From positions 1 through 64,000 of the IMG/VR virus record IMGVR_UViG_3300037628_000643: a DNA stretch of 64,000 nt; one strand, written 5' to 3'. Source of the stretch: a virus. Below are positions 28,909 through 37,781 of the stretch, in pieces; position 1 is the stretch's first letter, and each line of letters begins with the position of its first letter. Both the position numbers and the translations under genes were made by a program. The notes beneath the pieces are model-generated. The model saw nothing but the letters and a program-made list of their open reading frames with translations, did not search any database and was not told where the DNA came from.

Positions 28909-29841
28909 ATGAAAGCAAAAGATATAAAAGTAGGCGATAGATTTAGTAAGTGGCTCGTAACATCTGGGCCAAATGTAGTGAAATCTATAGACCCTAATGG
29001 AAAAAAAAGAAATAGAACGAACTGGGATTGCTTTTGTACCTCATGTGGTACAACAAACAAGAAGGTCGTAGCCACCGACCTAGTCGCTGGAAAATCAACA
29101 AAGTGCTTGGGCTGTATGAAAAAACACAACAATATCCACGAAGGATTTGTTAGTAACGATTGGATCGTCAAAAGAAGAAGTGCTCCTCCTAAGAGCAGAT
29201 CTCATTGGCTTTGCAGATGCAAGTGCGGAAAAGAAGTTGATGTATATGCCTCTGACTTGAATAATGGCAAATCTAAAAGATGCCTAGAGTGTGGCTTTAA
29301 GTCGAACATGAAGCATCCGGCTGTAGTGGTAGGTAAAAGGTACAACAAGTGGACTGCAATAAAGAGATGTACAAGAGATAGGCAGGAAGCCTATGAGTGC
29401 GAATGCGTGTGCGGATACAGAAAAAAGATACTTGGTAGTGTACTTAGATCTGGAAAATCAAGGCAGTGCAGGCGTTGTGCGAGTATTCATATCCATGGGT
29501 TTAGACGTAGCGATTTTATATTAGCTGCAAAGCGAAAAAATATAAAAGATAAGTGCATGCTATACATAATTGAGTGCTCGTCTGGAGACGAACTATTTTA
29601 TAAGATAGGAATAACAACTAATACTATAGAAAAAAGATATCCAACACACAATACAATGCCATACAAATACACTATTAAGTACAGTTTTTTTTCGTCAGCG
29701 TCCATTATATGGGATCTAGAAAAAGAGCTTCATAAGAATCATAAGGAATCTGGATTTCATTATGTCCCTATAATTGTATTCGGAGGTATGTATGAATGCT
29801 TCTCATCTTTACTTCCCGATATCGAGAGTATGCTAAAATAG
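28909..29841 (+). CDS. GIY-YIG-type endonuclease with three zinc repeats, 310 aa
   Basis: Three N-terminal repeats of about 60 residues each contain a strand, a W-x-C-x-C-x-CG-like Cys cluster, an L-x-x-GK-S-x-x-C block and a closing Cys pair (CFCTSCG, CRCKCG, CECVCG). The C-terminal 90 residues form a GIY-YIG nuclease of the T5orf172 kind: LYIIECSSG, YKIGITTNTIEKRY with the catalytic Arg, and IWDLEKELHKN with the catalytic Glu. The repeats probably recognise DNA. It sits just before the terminase gene, as a free-standing homing endonuclease would. Confidence 0.75.
   Translation: MKAKDIKVGDRFSKWLVTSGPNVVKSIDPNGKKRNRTNWDCFCTSCGTTNKKVVATDLVAGKSTKCLGCMKKHNNIHEGFVSNDWIVKRRSAPPKSRSHWLCRCKCGKEVDVYASDLNNGKSKRCLECGFKSNMKHPAVVVGKRYNKWTAIKRCTRDRQEAYECECVCGYRKKILGSVLRSGKSRQCRRCASIHIHGFRRSDFILAAKRKNIKDKCMLYIIECSSGDELFYKIGITTNTIEKRYPTHNTMPYKYTIKYSFFSSASIIWDLEKELHKNHKESGFHYVPIIVFGGMYECFSSLLPDIESMLK
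29831..29839 (+). promoter_or_regulatory. Extended -10 promoter TGCTAAAAT
   Basis: Overlaps the last codons of the GIY-YIG gene; its transcript would start just before the terminase ATG. A GGCTC-TTTAG-GAGCC hairpin at 29841-29855 overlaps the ribosome site. Confidence 0.5.
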
Positions 29842-29858
29842 GCTCTTTAGGAGCCCCT

Positions 29859-31358
29859 ATGATTGAACAATCCCCATTACTACGTCAACTTACAATTGAA
29901 GAAATAGAAGCTCAAGAAGTTGAGTTGGCCGAAACAGTCTTCAAAGATAAAAGTGAAGCATTTCTTAAGACTAGAATGTGGATACATACGCATCCTATGG
30001 ATTCAATGAATCAGCTGAAGGTATTATCGAAAGAACACCCAAAGTTTCTTGATATTCTACACGACCCTGAGTTATGGTTGCGCAAAGATCAGATGTTTGA
30101 CTTTGAGGACGGAAAAGATATTCTTCTCTATCTTGCAGGCAGATCAATAGGTAAATCAAAAAAAGCTTCTTTCACAGTAATAAAAGAAGCAATGAGAGAG
30201 AAGCAAAGAATATCTTTGTGGAGTCCAACTTACAAAATGTGCAAGGGCATCAGCTTTGAAGGGGACTCAGGAATACTGGAGACCATGCACCCAGATCTTC
30301 TTAAAAAATGCGAATACAACAAGACATTGCTTCAACTTCGATTTCCTAATGGCAGTCTACTGGAATCGTTCTCAGCTTCTGAGTTTGATAACAGCCGTGG
30401 TAGCCAGAGTAGCCTTGGCCTAGCAGAAGAATTAGCTCAATGGCCTGAAGAAGCATGGAATGCCATGAAAATGACCATTCGTCTCGGCAAAAACCCAAGG
30501 ATCTTAGTTCTTACTACTCCAAGGCCCACAAAATTAATTAAAACTCTTGCGGCAGCGGATAATGTTAAGGTTGTTAAAGGAACTACTTATCAAAATTATT
30601 TCATTACTCCCCAATATGTAAAGCAATTAACAATAGACTTACCAGAAAGAATGATGCGCCAGGAATTACTGGCAGAAGTATTATCTGACAACGTATACGC
30701 GCTGTTCAAAATGTCAGATATTATTGCTAATGACATTAAGCTAGAAGATGTGCCATTCGAGTCAATGATCAGATTCGTCATTGGAGTTGACCCTGCGGTT
30801 TCAACTAACGAAAATTCAGACTTAACTGGTATAGTTGTTGCAGGGCAGGACAAAAACGGAGTTATGTACATTATTGATGACAAGACAATGAAGGGAACCC
30901 CTGAGCAATGGTCTGCAGAAGTAATTCGTCTTTACACCAAATATAATTCATACTCAGCTGATTGCAGGATAGTGGTGGAGAAAAACCAAGGCGGAGATCT
31001 ATTGAAGTCAGTCCTATATACTGCATCAAGATCTATGCTTGACGGCGCTATACCTTCTGTACAATTAGTCCACAGCTATAAAGGCAAAGCACTAAGAGCA
31101 GAGGCTCCAGCAGCAGCAGTGGAACGTGGTGAAGTTAAGTTTGTCTCTGAGAATCTAAAGGAGCTTATCTTCGAAATGACCGAGTGGAACCCAACAGATA
31201 CTAAGCAAGCCTCGCCGAATAGACTTGATTCCGCGATCTTCGCAACTACGGGAATGCTCAAAAGTCCAGCGACAATTATCACATCCTCATACGGTGGGAT
31301 TGATAAAAAAGAATTTGGGACAAAAGATAAAGTCAATAAATACTGCGGCTACAGATAA
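29859..31358 (+). CDS. Terminase large subunit, 499 aa
   Basis: The start at 29859 (MIEQSPLLRQ) follows TTAGGAGCCCCT; 21 open codons upstream lie inside the GIY-YIG gene. Walker A GRSIGKS is at 94-100 and a Walker B-like GLAEELAQW at about 187-195. The RuvC-like nuclease has IGVDPAVS (Asp near 311), IVVEKNQGG near 371 and RLDSAIF near 466. It cuts and pumps DNA into proheads. No small-subunit gene is recognisable nearby. Confidence 0.9.
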   Translation: MIEQSPLLRQLTIEEIEAQEVELAETVFKDKSEAFLKTRMWIHTHPMDSMNQLKVLSKEHPKFLDILHDPELWLRKDQMFDFEDGKDILLYLAGRSIGKSKKASFTVIKEAMREKQRISLWSPTYKMCKGISFEGDSGILETMHPDLLKKCEYNKTLLQLRFPNGSLLESFSASEFDNSRGSQSSLGLAEELAQWPEEAWNAMKMTIRLGKNPRILVLTTPRPTKLIKTLAAADNVKVVKGTTYQNYFITPQYVKQLTIDLPERMMRQELLAEVLSDNVYALFKMSDIIANDIKLEDVPFESMIRFVIGVDPAVSTNENSDLTGIVVAGQDKNGVMYIIDDKTMKGTPEQWSAEVIRLYTKYNSYSADCRIVVEKNQGGDLLKSVLYTASRSMLDGAIPSVQLVHSYKGKALRAEAPAAAVERGEVKFVSENLKELIFEMTEWNPTDTKQASPNRLDSAIFATTGMLKSPATIITSSYGGIDKKEFGTKDKVNKYCGYR

Positions 31359-31359
31359 G

Positions 31360-31368
31360 TGATATAAT
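31360..31368 (+). promoter_or_regulatory. Extended -10 promoter TGATATAAT
   Basis: Perfect TGN-TATAAT one base after the terminase stop codon; the ATG of the next gene is 18 bases downstream. Confidence 0.6.
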
Positions 31369-31386
31369 CCACAAAAGGAGATTATT

Positions 31387-31722
31387 ATGCTAACACTTAG
31401 AAGATTGCCTATCAGTGACGGTCATCCTATGGATTCGGCAGCTATTGATATTTTTTATAATAACGAAGAGATCACACTTGTTTTGGATCAGGTTCAAGAC
31501 AATCTATCTGTGTGGAGAGTCTTTTCTACTGATTGGGGTGACGAGAAATATTATCCCCAAACTATAGCGCTAACATTCAACCAGCCACTTAAGGTGAATA
31601 ACTGGTTAAAAATCTATGGCGCAAGATCAGCTATGAGCGGTGAGGCAGCGATTCACCTTGGCGCACCAAAAGACGCGATTATAAATCGTCGGGATAGAGC
31701 GGATAGGACAAATCGTAAATGA
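31387..31722 (+). CDS. Hypothetical protein between terminase and portal, 111 aa
   Basis: Starts MLTLRRLPIS after AAAAGGAGATTATT. The first 75 residues are beta-like (IDIFYNNEEITLVLDQVQDN), and the tail is basic (INRRDRADRTNRK). It overlaps the portal gene by four bases. Possibly a packaging or portal accessory factor (from position only). Confidence 0.65.
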   Translation: MLTLRRLPISDGHPMDSAAIDIFYNNEEITLVLDQVQDNLSVWRVFSTDWGDEKYYPQTIALTFNQPLKVNNWLKIYGARSAMSGEAAIHLGAPKDAIINRRDRADRTNRK

Positions 31723-33242
31723 CAATTAATACTGGTGGACTGAGTAAATCCATACGATCTCAATACTTTGCCAATCAATTTGAGCAGAATAGAATTATCC
31801 GTGATCTTGATGTTGGACTAGCAGCACTGCGCGGCGGTGGAGCAGACATCATGAGCTCAGGAACTGCAGACACAGCTTATTTGCCAAGGTTTGAAAACGA
31901 ACCCGATGAATTTTACTTTATACGCATCCGAAGAACATATTTAACCAATTACTTTAAGCGCGCAATCGTATCTGATAGCGGAAAGATTCTTGCTAATAAT
32001 GTCATGGTTTCTATTGATAAGAAAACAAATGACGACATACCTTCACCCTTCAGGGAATGGGTAGCGAACATGAATCTTGATGGCGACAATTTAACCATGA
32101 TGATTCAAAATCAGCTTAAGAGTGGTATGGCCAAAGGCATTTCGCTCATAATGACAGATTATGATTCTGAAGCAAAGAGACCATACACTCGTGAAATAGA
32201 TATTGACTCGGTATTATCTTTCAAGTCAAATCCAAAAACTGGTCGTTTAAAGCAGATTAAATTCTTGTTTAATGTTGTTTCAGATAGCGAAGAGGACTTT
32301 CAATTAGTTCCTTCTATCTTTGAGGTAAACCCAACAACATGGAAAATATACGATAACGACACTGACGACGTAATTGACGAAGGCGAGATAATAAGATATA
32401 GGAATAATGGCAAAGATCGTATAACTGACGAGATACCAGTTGATGTTTTTTATACCAACAAGACAGGACAAATGCTTGCTCAAAGCCCATACCAAGGCTT
32501 AGCAGAGCTAACTATTGAACACTATCAAGTCTACTCTGACATCAAAAATATGATGTTTTACGCACTAACACCGATACTAACAGCAATCAACGCGCCTACA
32601 GATTTCGAGATAACAATGCTTGCATCATATATGTTCGTTAAGATGCCTGCTACAGGCGACGTTTCACCAGAATTAAAGTGGACTCAAGTTGATACTGGCG
32701 CACTAGAGCAGGGACAGAAACAGCTTGAAGGCATTGAAAGGCGAATCTCGACATACTCAATTGATTCAAATTCTCTGCGTCCTGGCACCATTACCGCAAC
32801 ACAAGCGTCAATGGAAGGTGCAGGCACTAATGCTGCGTTAAAATCATTTGCAGTAGCATTATCAGAGCATGTCCAAAACATACTAACAACAATGGTTAGC
32901 TACACATTCGAGAACGTTAAAGAGATAAAGGGTTATATTGCCCCTGAGTTTAATTCTCTTGAAACAGACAAAGAAATGCGCGTACTACTTGAGATGCGTA
33001 GAAATGGCGACCTGTCTCCAGAGTCAATAGTTGATGCAGCTATCCAGCGTAAGTTGTTACCGCCTGATTTTGATAAGACTAAGAACACTGAAGGAATTAT
33101 GAAAGAGCTTGATGAAATGATTGAACTGGGAGAAGCAAAAGCCAAGTTCGAATCAAGAATGAATAAATCACAGCAAGCATCAGATGGATTGATGTCCAAA
33201 GATGGAAAAGAAGAAATTAGTGGTAAACCACGCGACGCATAG
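31719..33242 (+). CDS. Portal protein, 507 aa
   Basis: Features of siphophage portals of the DUF4055-like type: Y-L-x-x-YFKRAIVSDSGKIL near 85-100, an N-rich wing, a long helical region AELTIEHYQVYSDIKNMMFY, and SLRPGTITATQASMEGAGTN near 350. The length is usual. It forms the dodecameric ring at the head vertex through which DNA passes. A Met-rich, charged C-terminus ends the protein. Confidence 0.85.
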   Translation: MTINTGGLSKSIRSQYFANQFEQNRIIRDLDVGLAALRGGGADIMSSGTADTAYLPRFENEPDEFYFIRIRRTYLTNYFKRAIVSDSGKILANNVMVSIDKKTNDDIPSPFREWVANMNLDGDNLTMMIQNQLKSGMAKGISLIMTDYDSEAKRPYTREIDIDSVLSFKSNPKTGRLKQIKFLFNVVSDSEEDFQLVPSIFEVNPTTWKIYDNDTDDVIDEGEIIRYRNNGKDRITDEIPVDVFYTNKTGQMLAQSPYQGLAELTIEHYQVYSDIKNMMFYALTPILTAINAPTDFEITMLASYMFVKMPATGDVSPELKWTQVDTGALEQGQKQLEGIERRISTYSIDSNSLRPGTITATQASMEGAGTNAALKSFAVALSEHVQNILTTMVSYTFENVKEIKGYIAPEFNSLETDKEMRVLLEMRRNGDLSPESIVDAAIQRKLLPPDFDKTKNTEGIMKELDEMIELGEAKAKFESRMNKSQQASDGLMSKDGKEEISGKPRDA

Positions 33243-33247
33243 TCTTG

Positions 33248-33256
33248 TGGTATAAT
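33248..33256 (+). promoter_or_regulatory. Extended -10 promoter TGGTATAAT
   Basis: Lies 5 bases after the portal stop. The leader to the scaffold ATG is about 60 bases and contains a tiny reading frame (MEVFFMR, from 33273) after GGAGGT. Confidence 0.6.
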
Positions 33257-33323
33257 CGCTGTTCACGGAGGTATGGAGGTTTTCTTCATGCGCTAGGCGT
33301 AAATAAGAGAAAAGGTAAATAAA

Positions 33324-34127
33324 ATGCCAGATATAGACTTAAATGACGAAGCAGTTAAAGCAGCAATTACGGCAGAAGCTACAAAGATCGCAAACCAAAC
33401 GATTGAAGATAACTATGTACCTGTAAGTGACATCGAAGGGTTAAAGAATAAAAACACTGAGCTATTAACATCTCTTGCCAAAAACAAAGAAAAGTTTGCA
33501 GGGCTTGAAGAGGGTGACGTAGTAGAGCTTTTGCGAATCAAGGAAGCGCGAGAAAAAGACAAGTTCATCGACCTGATTATGACGGGCAAGACCGAAGAAG
33601 CAAGAACCTTGGCTGCTGAAGGTGCCGTGGCACCATGGAAAGAGCAGGCGACTGATCTAAGAAGTCAGTTCGAAACCGCACAAGGAAAAATCTCTGAATT
33701 TGAGCATGAAATAAAGACACGAGATTCTCGCATTGCAGACATGCAGAAGCGTCAATATCTTCGAGAGCTAGTTGCTGGAGATGACTCATTCAAAGATGAT
33801 TACTTCGATGATTACTATACGTTAAATGCCAAGTTTATTGATATCAACTCTGAGAATGGCGATGTCAATGCCATTGATTCAGTAGGTAAGCCGATCCTTA
33901 ATACTAACGGAGAGCGTGTTTCGTTTGCTGAGCACTACGACAAGCAAAAAGCCAAGAACGGATTGTTCTGGACTCCAGGCGCTGGATCTACTGCGAAAGG
34001 CGTTTCAGGCGATGGTAGTCATTTAGGTAGTGACCCAAGTAAATGGGCACGACAGGACAAACTTGATTACATTGGCAAACATGGGCCAGCGGCTTACGGA
34101 GCGCTTCTGCAGGAAGCTAAGAAATAA
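33324..34127 (+). CDS. Scaffolding protein, 267 aa
   Basis: The position between portal and capsid, an acidic helical sequence with heptads (FETAQGKISEFEHEIKTRDS), and a C-terminal segment with DPSKWARQDKLDYIGKHGP fit scaffolds of siphophages. No protease motif is visible here, so removal of the scaffold may need a gene not seen. Start after AAAAGGTAAATAAA. Confidence 0.75.
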   Translation: MPDIDLNDEAVKAAITAEATKIANQTIEDNYVPVSDIEGLKNKNTELLTSLAKNKEKFAGLEEGDVVELLRIKEAREKDKFIDLIMTGKTEEARTLAAEGAVAPWKEQATDLRSQFETAQGKISEFEHEIKTRDSRIADMQKRQYLRELVAGDDSFKDDYFDDYYTLNAKFIDINSENGDVNAIDSVGKPILNTNGERVSFAEHYDKQKAKNGLFWTPGAGSTAKGVSGDGSHLGSDPSKWARQDKLDYIGKHGPAAYGALLQEAKK

Positions 34128-34155
34128 AAAAGCTTTACAGATAAAAAATAATATG

Positions 34156-34182
34156 ATACCCTCTAAATGAGGGTATTTTTTT
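34156..34182 (+). terminator. Intrinsic terminator after scaffold gene
   Basis: ATACCCTC-TAAAT-GAGGGTAT, an 8-bp stem, followed by seven T. Directly downstream of the scaffold stop, before the GIY-YIG gene. Confidence 0.85.
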
Positions 34183-34203
34183 GTGTAAAATAAGGAGAAT
34201 TGA

Positions 34204-35238
34204 GTGGCAGGATATATAGTAAATGTAGGAGATGTTTTTAGCGAACTAACCGTAATAAGCGGGCCAATAAAAACACCAAAAGGAAAGCGATGGAAGGTGA
34301 GGTGTAGTTGCGATAATGAGTTTGAGGTAACTAACTCATCATTGGGCGCTGGACGTATTACTAAGTGTAGGTATTGCGCTAACGGAAAGACACCTCCAGT
34401 AAAAACAGGTGATATCTATGGTGATCTTGAAATACTTGAAAAATCTGAAAGAAATGGACGCAAGTACTTTATTGTCAAATGCCTTAGATGTAACGAGACA
34501 ACATTTGAAATTAGAGAAGATTCAATCAAAAGATCTAAGAGGCAGTCTTGTGCGCCTTGTGCAAGAACCAAAGGAGAGCCAACTAAAGTAGGCGACATAT
34601 TCGGAGTTCTTACCGTGACTGCTTTTTTGGGGCTTAGTGGGCTTGGTAAAAAGATGTGGTCTTGCGTTTGCGACTGCGGAAAAACCAAAGATTATATTGA
34701 TAATAATTTAAGGTCTAGAGCTGCTGACGCTGAGTGTAGCTGCAAAACATCACTTGGCGACCCAACAAGGGTAGGGGATGTTTACGGAAATTTAACCGTC
34801 CTTAATATATTTAATAACGAAAAAAGATGGCGCAAAGCTACATGCAAATGCACTTGCGGTAGCGTGAGCGACAGAGATCTTATAAGCCTAAGAAATGGAG
34901 CTGCAAAAAGCTGCGGATGCCTAGGCAACACCTATAGCCGAAGTGATTTTATTAAGCTTTCCTCTAAAGGTATCGCCACGCTATATACGATAAAGTGTGA
35001 GGGTAACAATGAAAAGTTTTTCAAGATAGGAATAACAACAAGAACGGTAAAGAAGAGATTCAGTGCGAAGGAATTGATGCCTTATAAGTACAAAATAGTG
35101 AAAGAAACAAAAGGAGAGGCCGGTTACATATGGGATCTAGAAAGAGAGCTTCATAAGAAGCATAGTAATCATAGCTATTCTCCTAAAATAAAGTTCAATG
35201 GCTATACTGAATGCTTTAGTGAAATCATAGACATATAA
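34204..35238 (+). CDS. GIY-YIG-type endonuclease with four zinc repeats, GTG start, 344 aa
   Basis: Four repeats open with VGD-x-F/Y-x-x-L-T/E-V and carry Cys clusters (CSCDNEF, CLRCNET, CVCDCGK, CKCTCGS), each closed by a later Cys pair. The C-terminal nuclease shows LYTIKCEGN, FKIGITTRTVKKRF with catalytic Arg, and IWDLERELHKK with catalytic Glu. It is the closest relative of 28909, with one more repeat. The GTG start follows AAGGAGAATTGA. Inserted between scaffold and capsid. Confidence 0.75.
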   Translation: MAGYIVNVGDVFSELTVISGPIKTPKGKRWKVRCSCDNEFEVTNSSLGAGRITKCRYCANGKTPPVKTGDIYGDLEILEKSERNGRKYFIVKCLRCNETTFEIREDSIKRSKRQSCAPCARTKGEPTKVGDIFGVLTVTAFLGLSGLGKKMWSCVCDCGKTKDYIDNNLRSRAADAECSCKTSLGDPTRVGDVYGNLTVLNIFNNEKRWRKATCKCTCGSVSDRDLISLRNGAAKSCGCLGNTYSRSDFIKLSSKGIATLYTIKCEGNNEKFFKIGITTRTVKKRFSAKELMPYKYKIVKETKGEAGYIWDLERELHKKHSNHSYSPKIKFNGYTECFSEIIDI

Positions 35239-35269
35239 AAAGAACATAAAAAACACCTTTTAAAGGATG

Positions 35270-35278
35270 TGTTATAAT
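35270..35278 (+). promoter_or_regulatory. Extended -10 promoter TGTTATAAT for the capsid gene
   Basis: Perfect consensus, about 70 bases upstream of the major capsid ATG. The leader contains two alternative stems (35291-35305 and 35293-35327). Confidence 0.65.
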
Positions 35279-35290
35279 GCGTACATTAGT

Positions 35291-35327
35291 AGTTGCTAGG
35301 CAACTCAAAACAACGTTTTTCTAGCAA
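35291..35327 (+). promoter_or_regulatory. Capsid mRNA leader with two mutually exclusive stems
   Basis: AGTTGC-TAG-GCAACT forms a 6-bp hairpin (35291-35305). Alternatively TTGCTAG (35293-35299) can pair with CTAGCAA (35321-35327). Such leaders can stabilise abundant mRNAs or gate translation; here this is only a structural observation. Confidence 0.35.
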
Positions 35328-35347
35328 TTATTTAAAAGGTAAAAATC

Positions 35348-36319
35348 ATGGCTCTCTTAGAATTATATCAAACCGAGTTCTACGCCGGATGGATTGAAGC
35401 ATTAGCCCAAGAAGTAGACTTATTTAACGAAAAATCCAACATGACTATCATGTTGGGCAGCGAAGCGTACATCGGATCTTATTTTAAGGAAGCTGGTTAC
35501 GACCGTATCGCAAACCTAATTACCCGTCGAGACGTAACAGACGATAGTGTTGTTGCTCCAGGACGTATGGCTCTGGAAGAGTTGGTTGGCGTTGATTTAG
35601 CGCAGAAAATTGGCCCTATCTTTGAGACTGACGAGAACTTCAAGCGTCGAGGTCGATCTGTAGGCGAAATGGCTACCATTATCGGTCGTCAAGCAGCTGG
35701 CGATTTCCTGAAGCGTGCTCTAGATCAAATCGTTGCATCCCTTATCGGATCTGTTGGCGTTGATACTGTTCTTGTGGACGAGACTGACAAATCATCTGCA
35801 ACAAACCATAAGCACTTAACCAAAACCATGCGTTTGTTCGGCGACAAAGGTCGTGAGATTTCAGCTTTCTTGATGAACTCTGAAGCATTTTATGACTTGG
35901 TTGACGACAAGCTAGATAACTATGTTATCGACTCGGTTGCAGGCGCAACAATTGTAACTGGCGTTATGCAGGGTGCTTTAGGTAAGCCAATTATCGTTTC
36001 TGATATTGGTGCTCTGAATTATGACGAGGGTGCTGGCGAACTTAAGAACCGTGTATTCGGTCTCATGCAGGGTGCGGCAAGCGCATTGCAGCGCGGAGCA
36101 ACAGAAATTGTTGTTGATCGTACCGTTGGTCAAGAGAACTTGGGCTTCACTTACCAAGGCGAGTATAACTACTTAATGAAGATCCTTGGTTATGCATGGA
36201 ATACAGGCTCCGGTATTAACCCTACTGAAGCTGCTCTTGCTACTCCTGCAAACTGGACTCGGATCTTTGATCCTAAGTTGTGCGCAGCTAGCATGGTTAT
36301 TTCAGACGCAGCTAACTAA
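35348..36319 (+). CDS. Major capsid protein, 323 aa
   Basis: Follows scaffold and an inserted endonuclease. The sequence starts MALLELYQTEFYAGWIEALA, has long helix-strand alternation, and ends with an Ala-rich tail. Its own strong promoter and terminator fit high expression. Probably the HK97 fold, with scaffolding supplied in trans. Start after AAAAGGTAAAAATC. Confidence 0.85.
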   Translation: MALLELYQTEFYAGWIEALAQEVDLFNEKSNMTIMLGSEAYIGSYFKEAGYDRIANLITRRDVTDDSVVAPGRMALEELVGVDLAQKIGPIFETDENFKRRGRSVGEMATIIGRQAAGDFLKRALDQIVASLIGSVGVDTVLVDETDKSSATNHKHLTKTMRLFGDKGREISAFLMNSEAFYDLVDDKLDNYVIDSVAGATIVTGVMQGALGKPIIVSDIGALNYDEGAGELKNRVFGLMQGAASALQRGATEIVVDRTVGQENLGFTYQGEYNYLMKILGYAWNTGSGINPTEAALATPANWTRIFDPKLCAASMVISDAAN

Positions 36320-36342
36320 GTTAGCGTTTAAATAAAATATTA

Positions 36343-36367
36343 AAGGACGCACGTTGCGTCCTTTTTT
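36343..36367 (+). terminator. Intrinsic terminator after capsid gene
   Basis: AAGGACGCA-CGT-TGCGTCCTT with a T-run. A similar sequence follows the next gene (36742-36767), suggesting duplication of the decoration gene together with its terminator. Confidence 0.85.
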
Positions 36368-36395
36368 CTTAGAATTAGGTTAAAAGGCACTGAAT

Positions 36396-36722
36396 ATGAA
36401 AGAATATAAAGTAAGATCGGCGGATGCGACTACTGAGATCGACATTCCCGTAAGTACTAGATACAACCAATGGATGGTGAATATCACTTATTACGTTGAC
36501 AACACTTTCGCAGCAACTGCAACTCCGTCTGCAGGAACCGTGGCTGTTACTGGACGCACTGCACCACAAGAATGGATAACTACATTTAATGCTAGCGCGT
36601 TAGATGCCACTGTTCCTCTGGAGGCTGTCTCTGTAAGCGGAAAGTTAGACCAAGTGACCGTGACTCCATCTGGTATTACAGGTGCAGGTGCATTCGAAGT
36701 TACCATTATTGGTACTGACTAA
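36396..36722 (+). CDS. Putative head decoration protein, 108 aa
   Basis: Beta-rich protein immediately after the capsid gene. It is a paralog of 37452: both are 108 residues with a Y-x-x-W strand, TYY-x-D, a TPSAGT motif and a G-ITG-A-x-x-F/Y-x-x-T-I-x-GT ending. A capsid decoration or cement role is inferred from position and fold-like pattern. Confidence 0.6.
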   Translation: MKEYKVRSADATTEIDIPVSTRYNQWMVNITYYVDNTFAATATPSAGTVAVTGRTAPQEWITTFNASALDATVPLEAVSVSGKLDQVTVTPSGITGAGAFEVTIIGTD

Positions 36723-36741
36723 TCATTTTGGACAAAATATC

Positions 36742-36767
36742 AAAGGACGCACTCCGTCCTTTTTTTT
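36742..36767 (+). terminator. Intrinsic terminator after first decoration gene
   Basis: AAAGGACG-CACTC-CGTCCTTT followed by T's. The arms are nearly the same as those of the capsid terminator at 36343. Confidence 0.8.
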
Positions 36768-36768
36768 A

Positions 36769-36777
36769 TGTTAAAAT
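36769..36777 (+). promoter_or_regulatory. Extended -10 promoter TGTTAAAAT
   Basis: Directly follows the T-run of the previous terminator; start of the next gene is 30 bases downstream. Confidence 0.55.
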
Positions 36778-36807
36778 GATCACTCTATGAATTAATAGGA
36801 GTTACCT

Positions 36808-37365
36808 ATGAAAATTTTATTTTTTGTACCACAAGGCAAGGTTCTTCCAAAGCACACTGATTATCAGTACGAACAAAACAAAGTGTCTAATAAGGTTATT
36901 TTTGGCAACGGCTCTTTTAATCATGGGTTCGAAGATTCCTGCGATAAAGTTGTTTTGGATTGCGATAACGATCAGATTGTCGCGTGGACTAAAAAGAACG
37001 GAATCTTGCTTGAAAGGTTCGGTGTTGACAATAAAGAGCTTAACATAAAGTCTGTAGCAGGCTATACGTTTGAAGATGAGAGCGTAGATTCTTTGGCTGC
37101 TCTACAGGTTGAGAAAGCCGAGGCTGAATCTGAAGATGAGAGCCCTTATTCTTTGGCAGTCCAGCAAGCTAAAAAAGCCGAGGCTGATATTGTTAACGAA
37201 ACTGTAAACGAAATTCCTGCTGTATCTGATATCGCAGTTGGTGATTATACCGATCCCGATGGTAATGTTTATTCGCGCAAAAAAGGCCCAAAGCTTAAGG
37301 GCGACTTAGCAGAAGCTATTAAGAAGTACGGATTCGAAAATCTAACATATTCTGCTTCAGACTAA
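36808..37365 (+). CDS. Hypothetical acidic virion protein with internal repeat, 185 aa
   Basis: The N-terminal 95 residues look like a folded domain. Two tandem copies of about 22 residues follow (FEDESVDSLAALQVEKAEAE and EDESPYSLAVQQAKKAEAD), making an acidic, probably helical stalk. A C-terminal motif YSRKKGPKLKGDLAEAIKKY may bind DNA or another protein. Located in the head module; function unknown. Confidence 0.6.
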   Translation: MKILFFVPQGKVLPKHTDYQYEQNKVSNKVIFGNGSFNHGFEDSCDKVVLDCDNDQIVAWTKKNGILLERFGVDNKELNIKSVAGYTFEDESVDSLAALQVEKAEAESEDESPYSLAVQQAKKAEADIVNETVNEIPAVSDIAVGDYTDPDGNVYSRKKGPKLKGDLAEAIKKYGFENLTYSASD

Positions 37366-37383
37366 AAGTCTGTAACTAATAAG

Positions 37384-37409
37384 AACCCAGACTTAGTTCT
37401 GGGTTTTTT
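37384..37409 (+). terminator. Intrinsic terminator
   Basis: AACCCAGA-CTTAGT-TCTGGGTT and six T. It follows the 185-residue gene and directly precedes the next extended -10 promoter. Confidence 0.85.
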
Positions 37410-37415
37410 GCGTTG

Positions 37416-37424
37416 TGTTATAAT
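37416..37424 (+). promoter_or_regulatory. Extended -10 promoter TGTTATAAT
   Basis: Exact consensus 7 bases after the preceding terminator; serves 37452 and the long fiber gene. Confidence 0.65.
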
Positions 37425-37451
37425 AAATGAATTAAATTTTGAGGTGTTACC

Positions 37452-37778
37452 ATGTCCCGTTCTTACATAATTCCTGGATTAGTTTCAGAGGGAAAAACTA
37501 TCATCGTTGATAGTAGATTCTACAACTGGATCGCTACAGCAACGTATTATTCTGATGAGTATATCACTCCTGTCACTCCTTCTGCTGGCACAATGGGCGT
37601 ATTAGGCACAGTTGTAGGTGCTGGAGGTGCAGGTCTCTTCGCAGACTCACCGCTAGACTGCACAGATGTAACTGACTTTGCCTCCGCTGGTTTTCCATTA
37701 GAATCAATAACTTCTGCGCCTGTTGGTATCACTGGTGCAACACATTATAGGCTTACGATTACTGGGACTGAGGGGTAA
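37452..37778 (+). CDS. Putative head decoration protein (paralog), 108 aa
   Basis: Paralog of 36396, with extra Gly-rich turns (GTVVGAGGAGLF). Same size, TPSAGT-like motif and ending. Two copies in the head module could form a mixed capsid decoration. Not identified by family. Confidence 0.6.
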   Translation: MSRSYIIPGLVSEGKTIIVDSRFYNWIATATYYSDEYITPVTPSAGTMGVLGTVVGAGGAGLFADSPLDCTDVTDFASAGFPLESITSAPVGITGATHYRLTITGTEG

Positions 37779-37781
37779 TGC

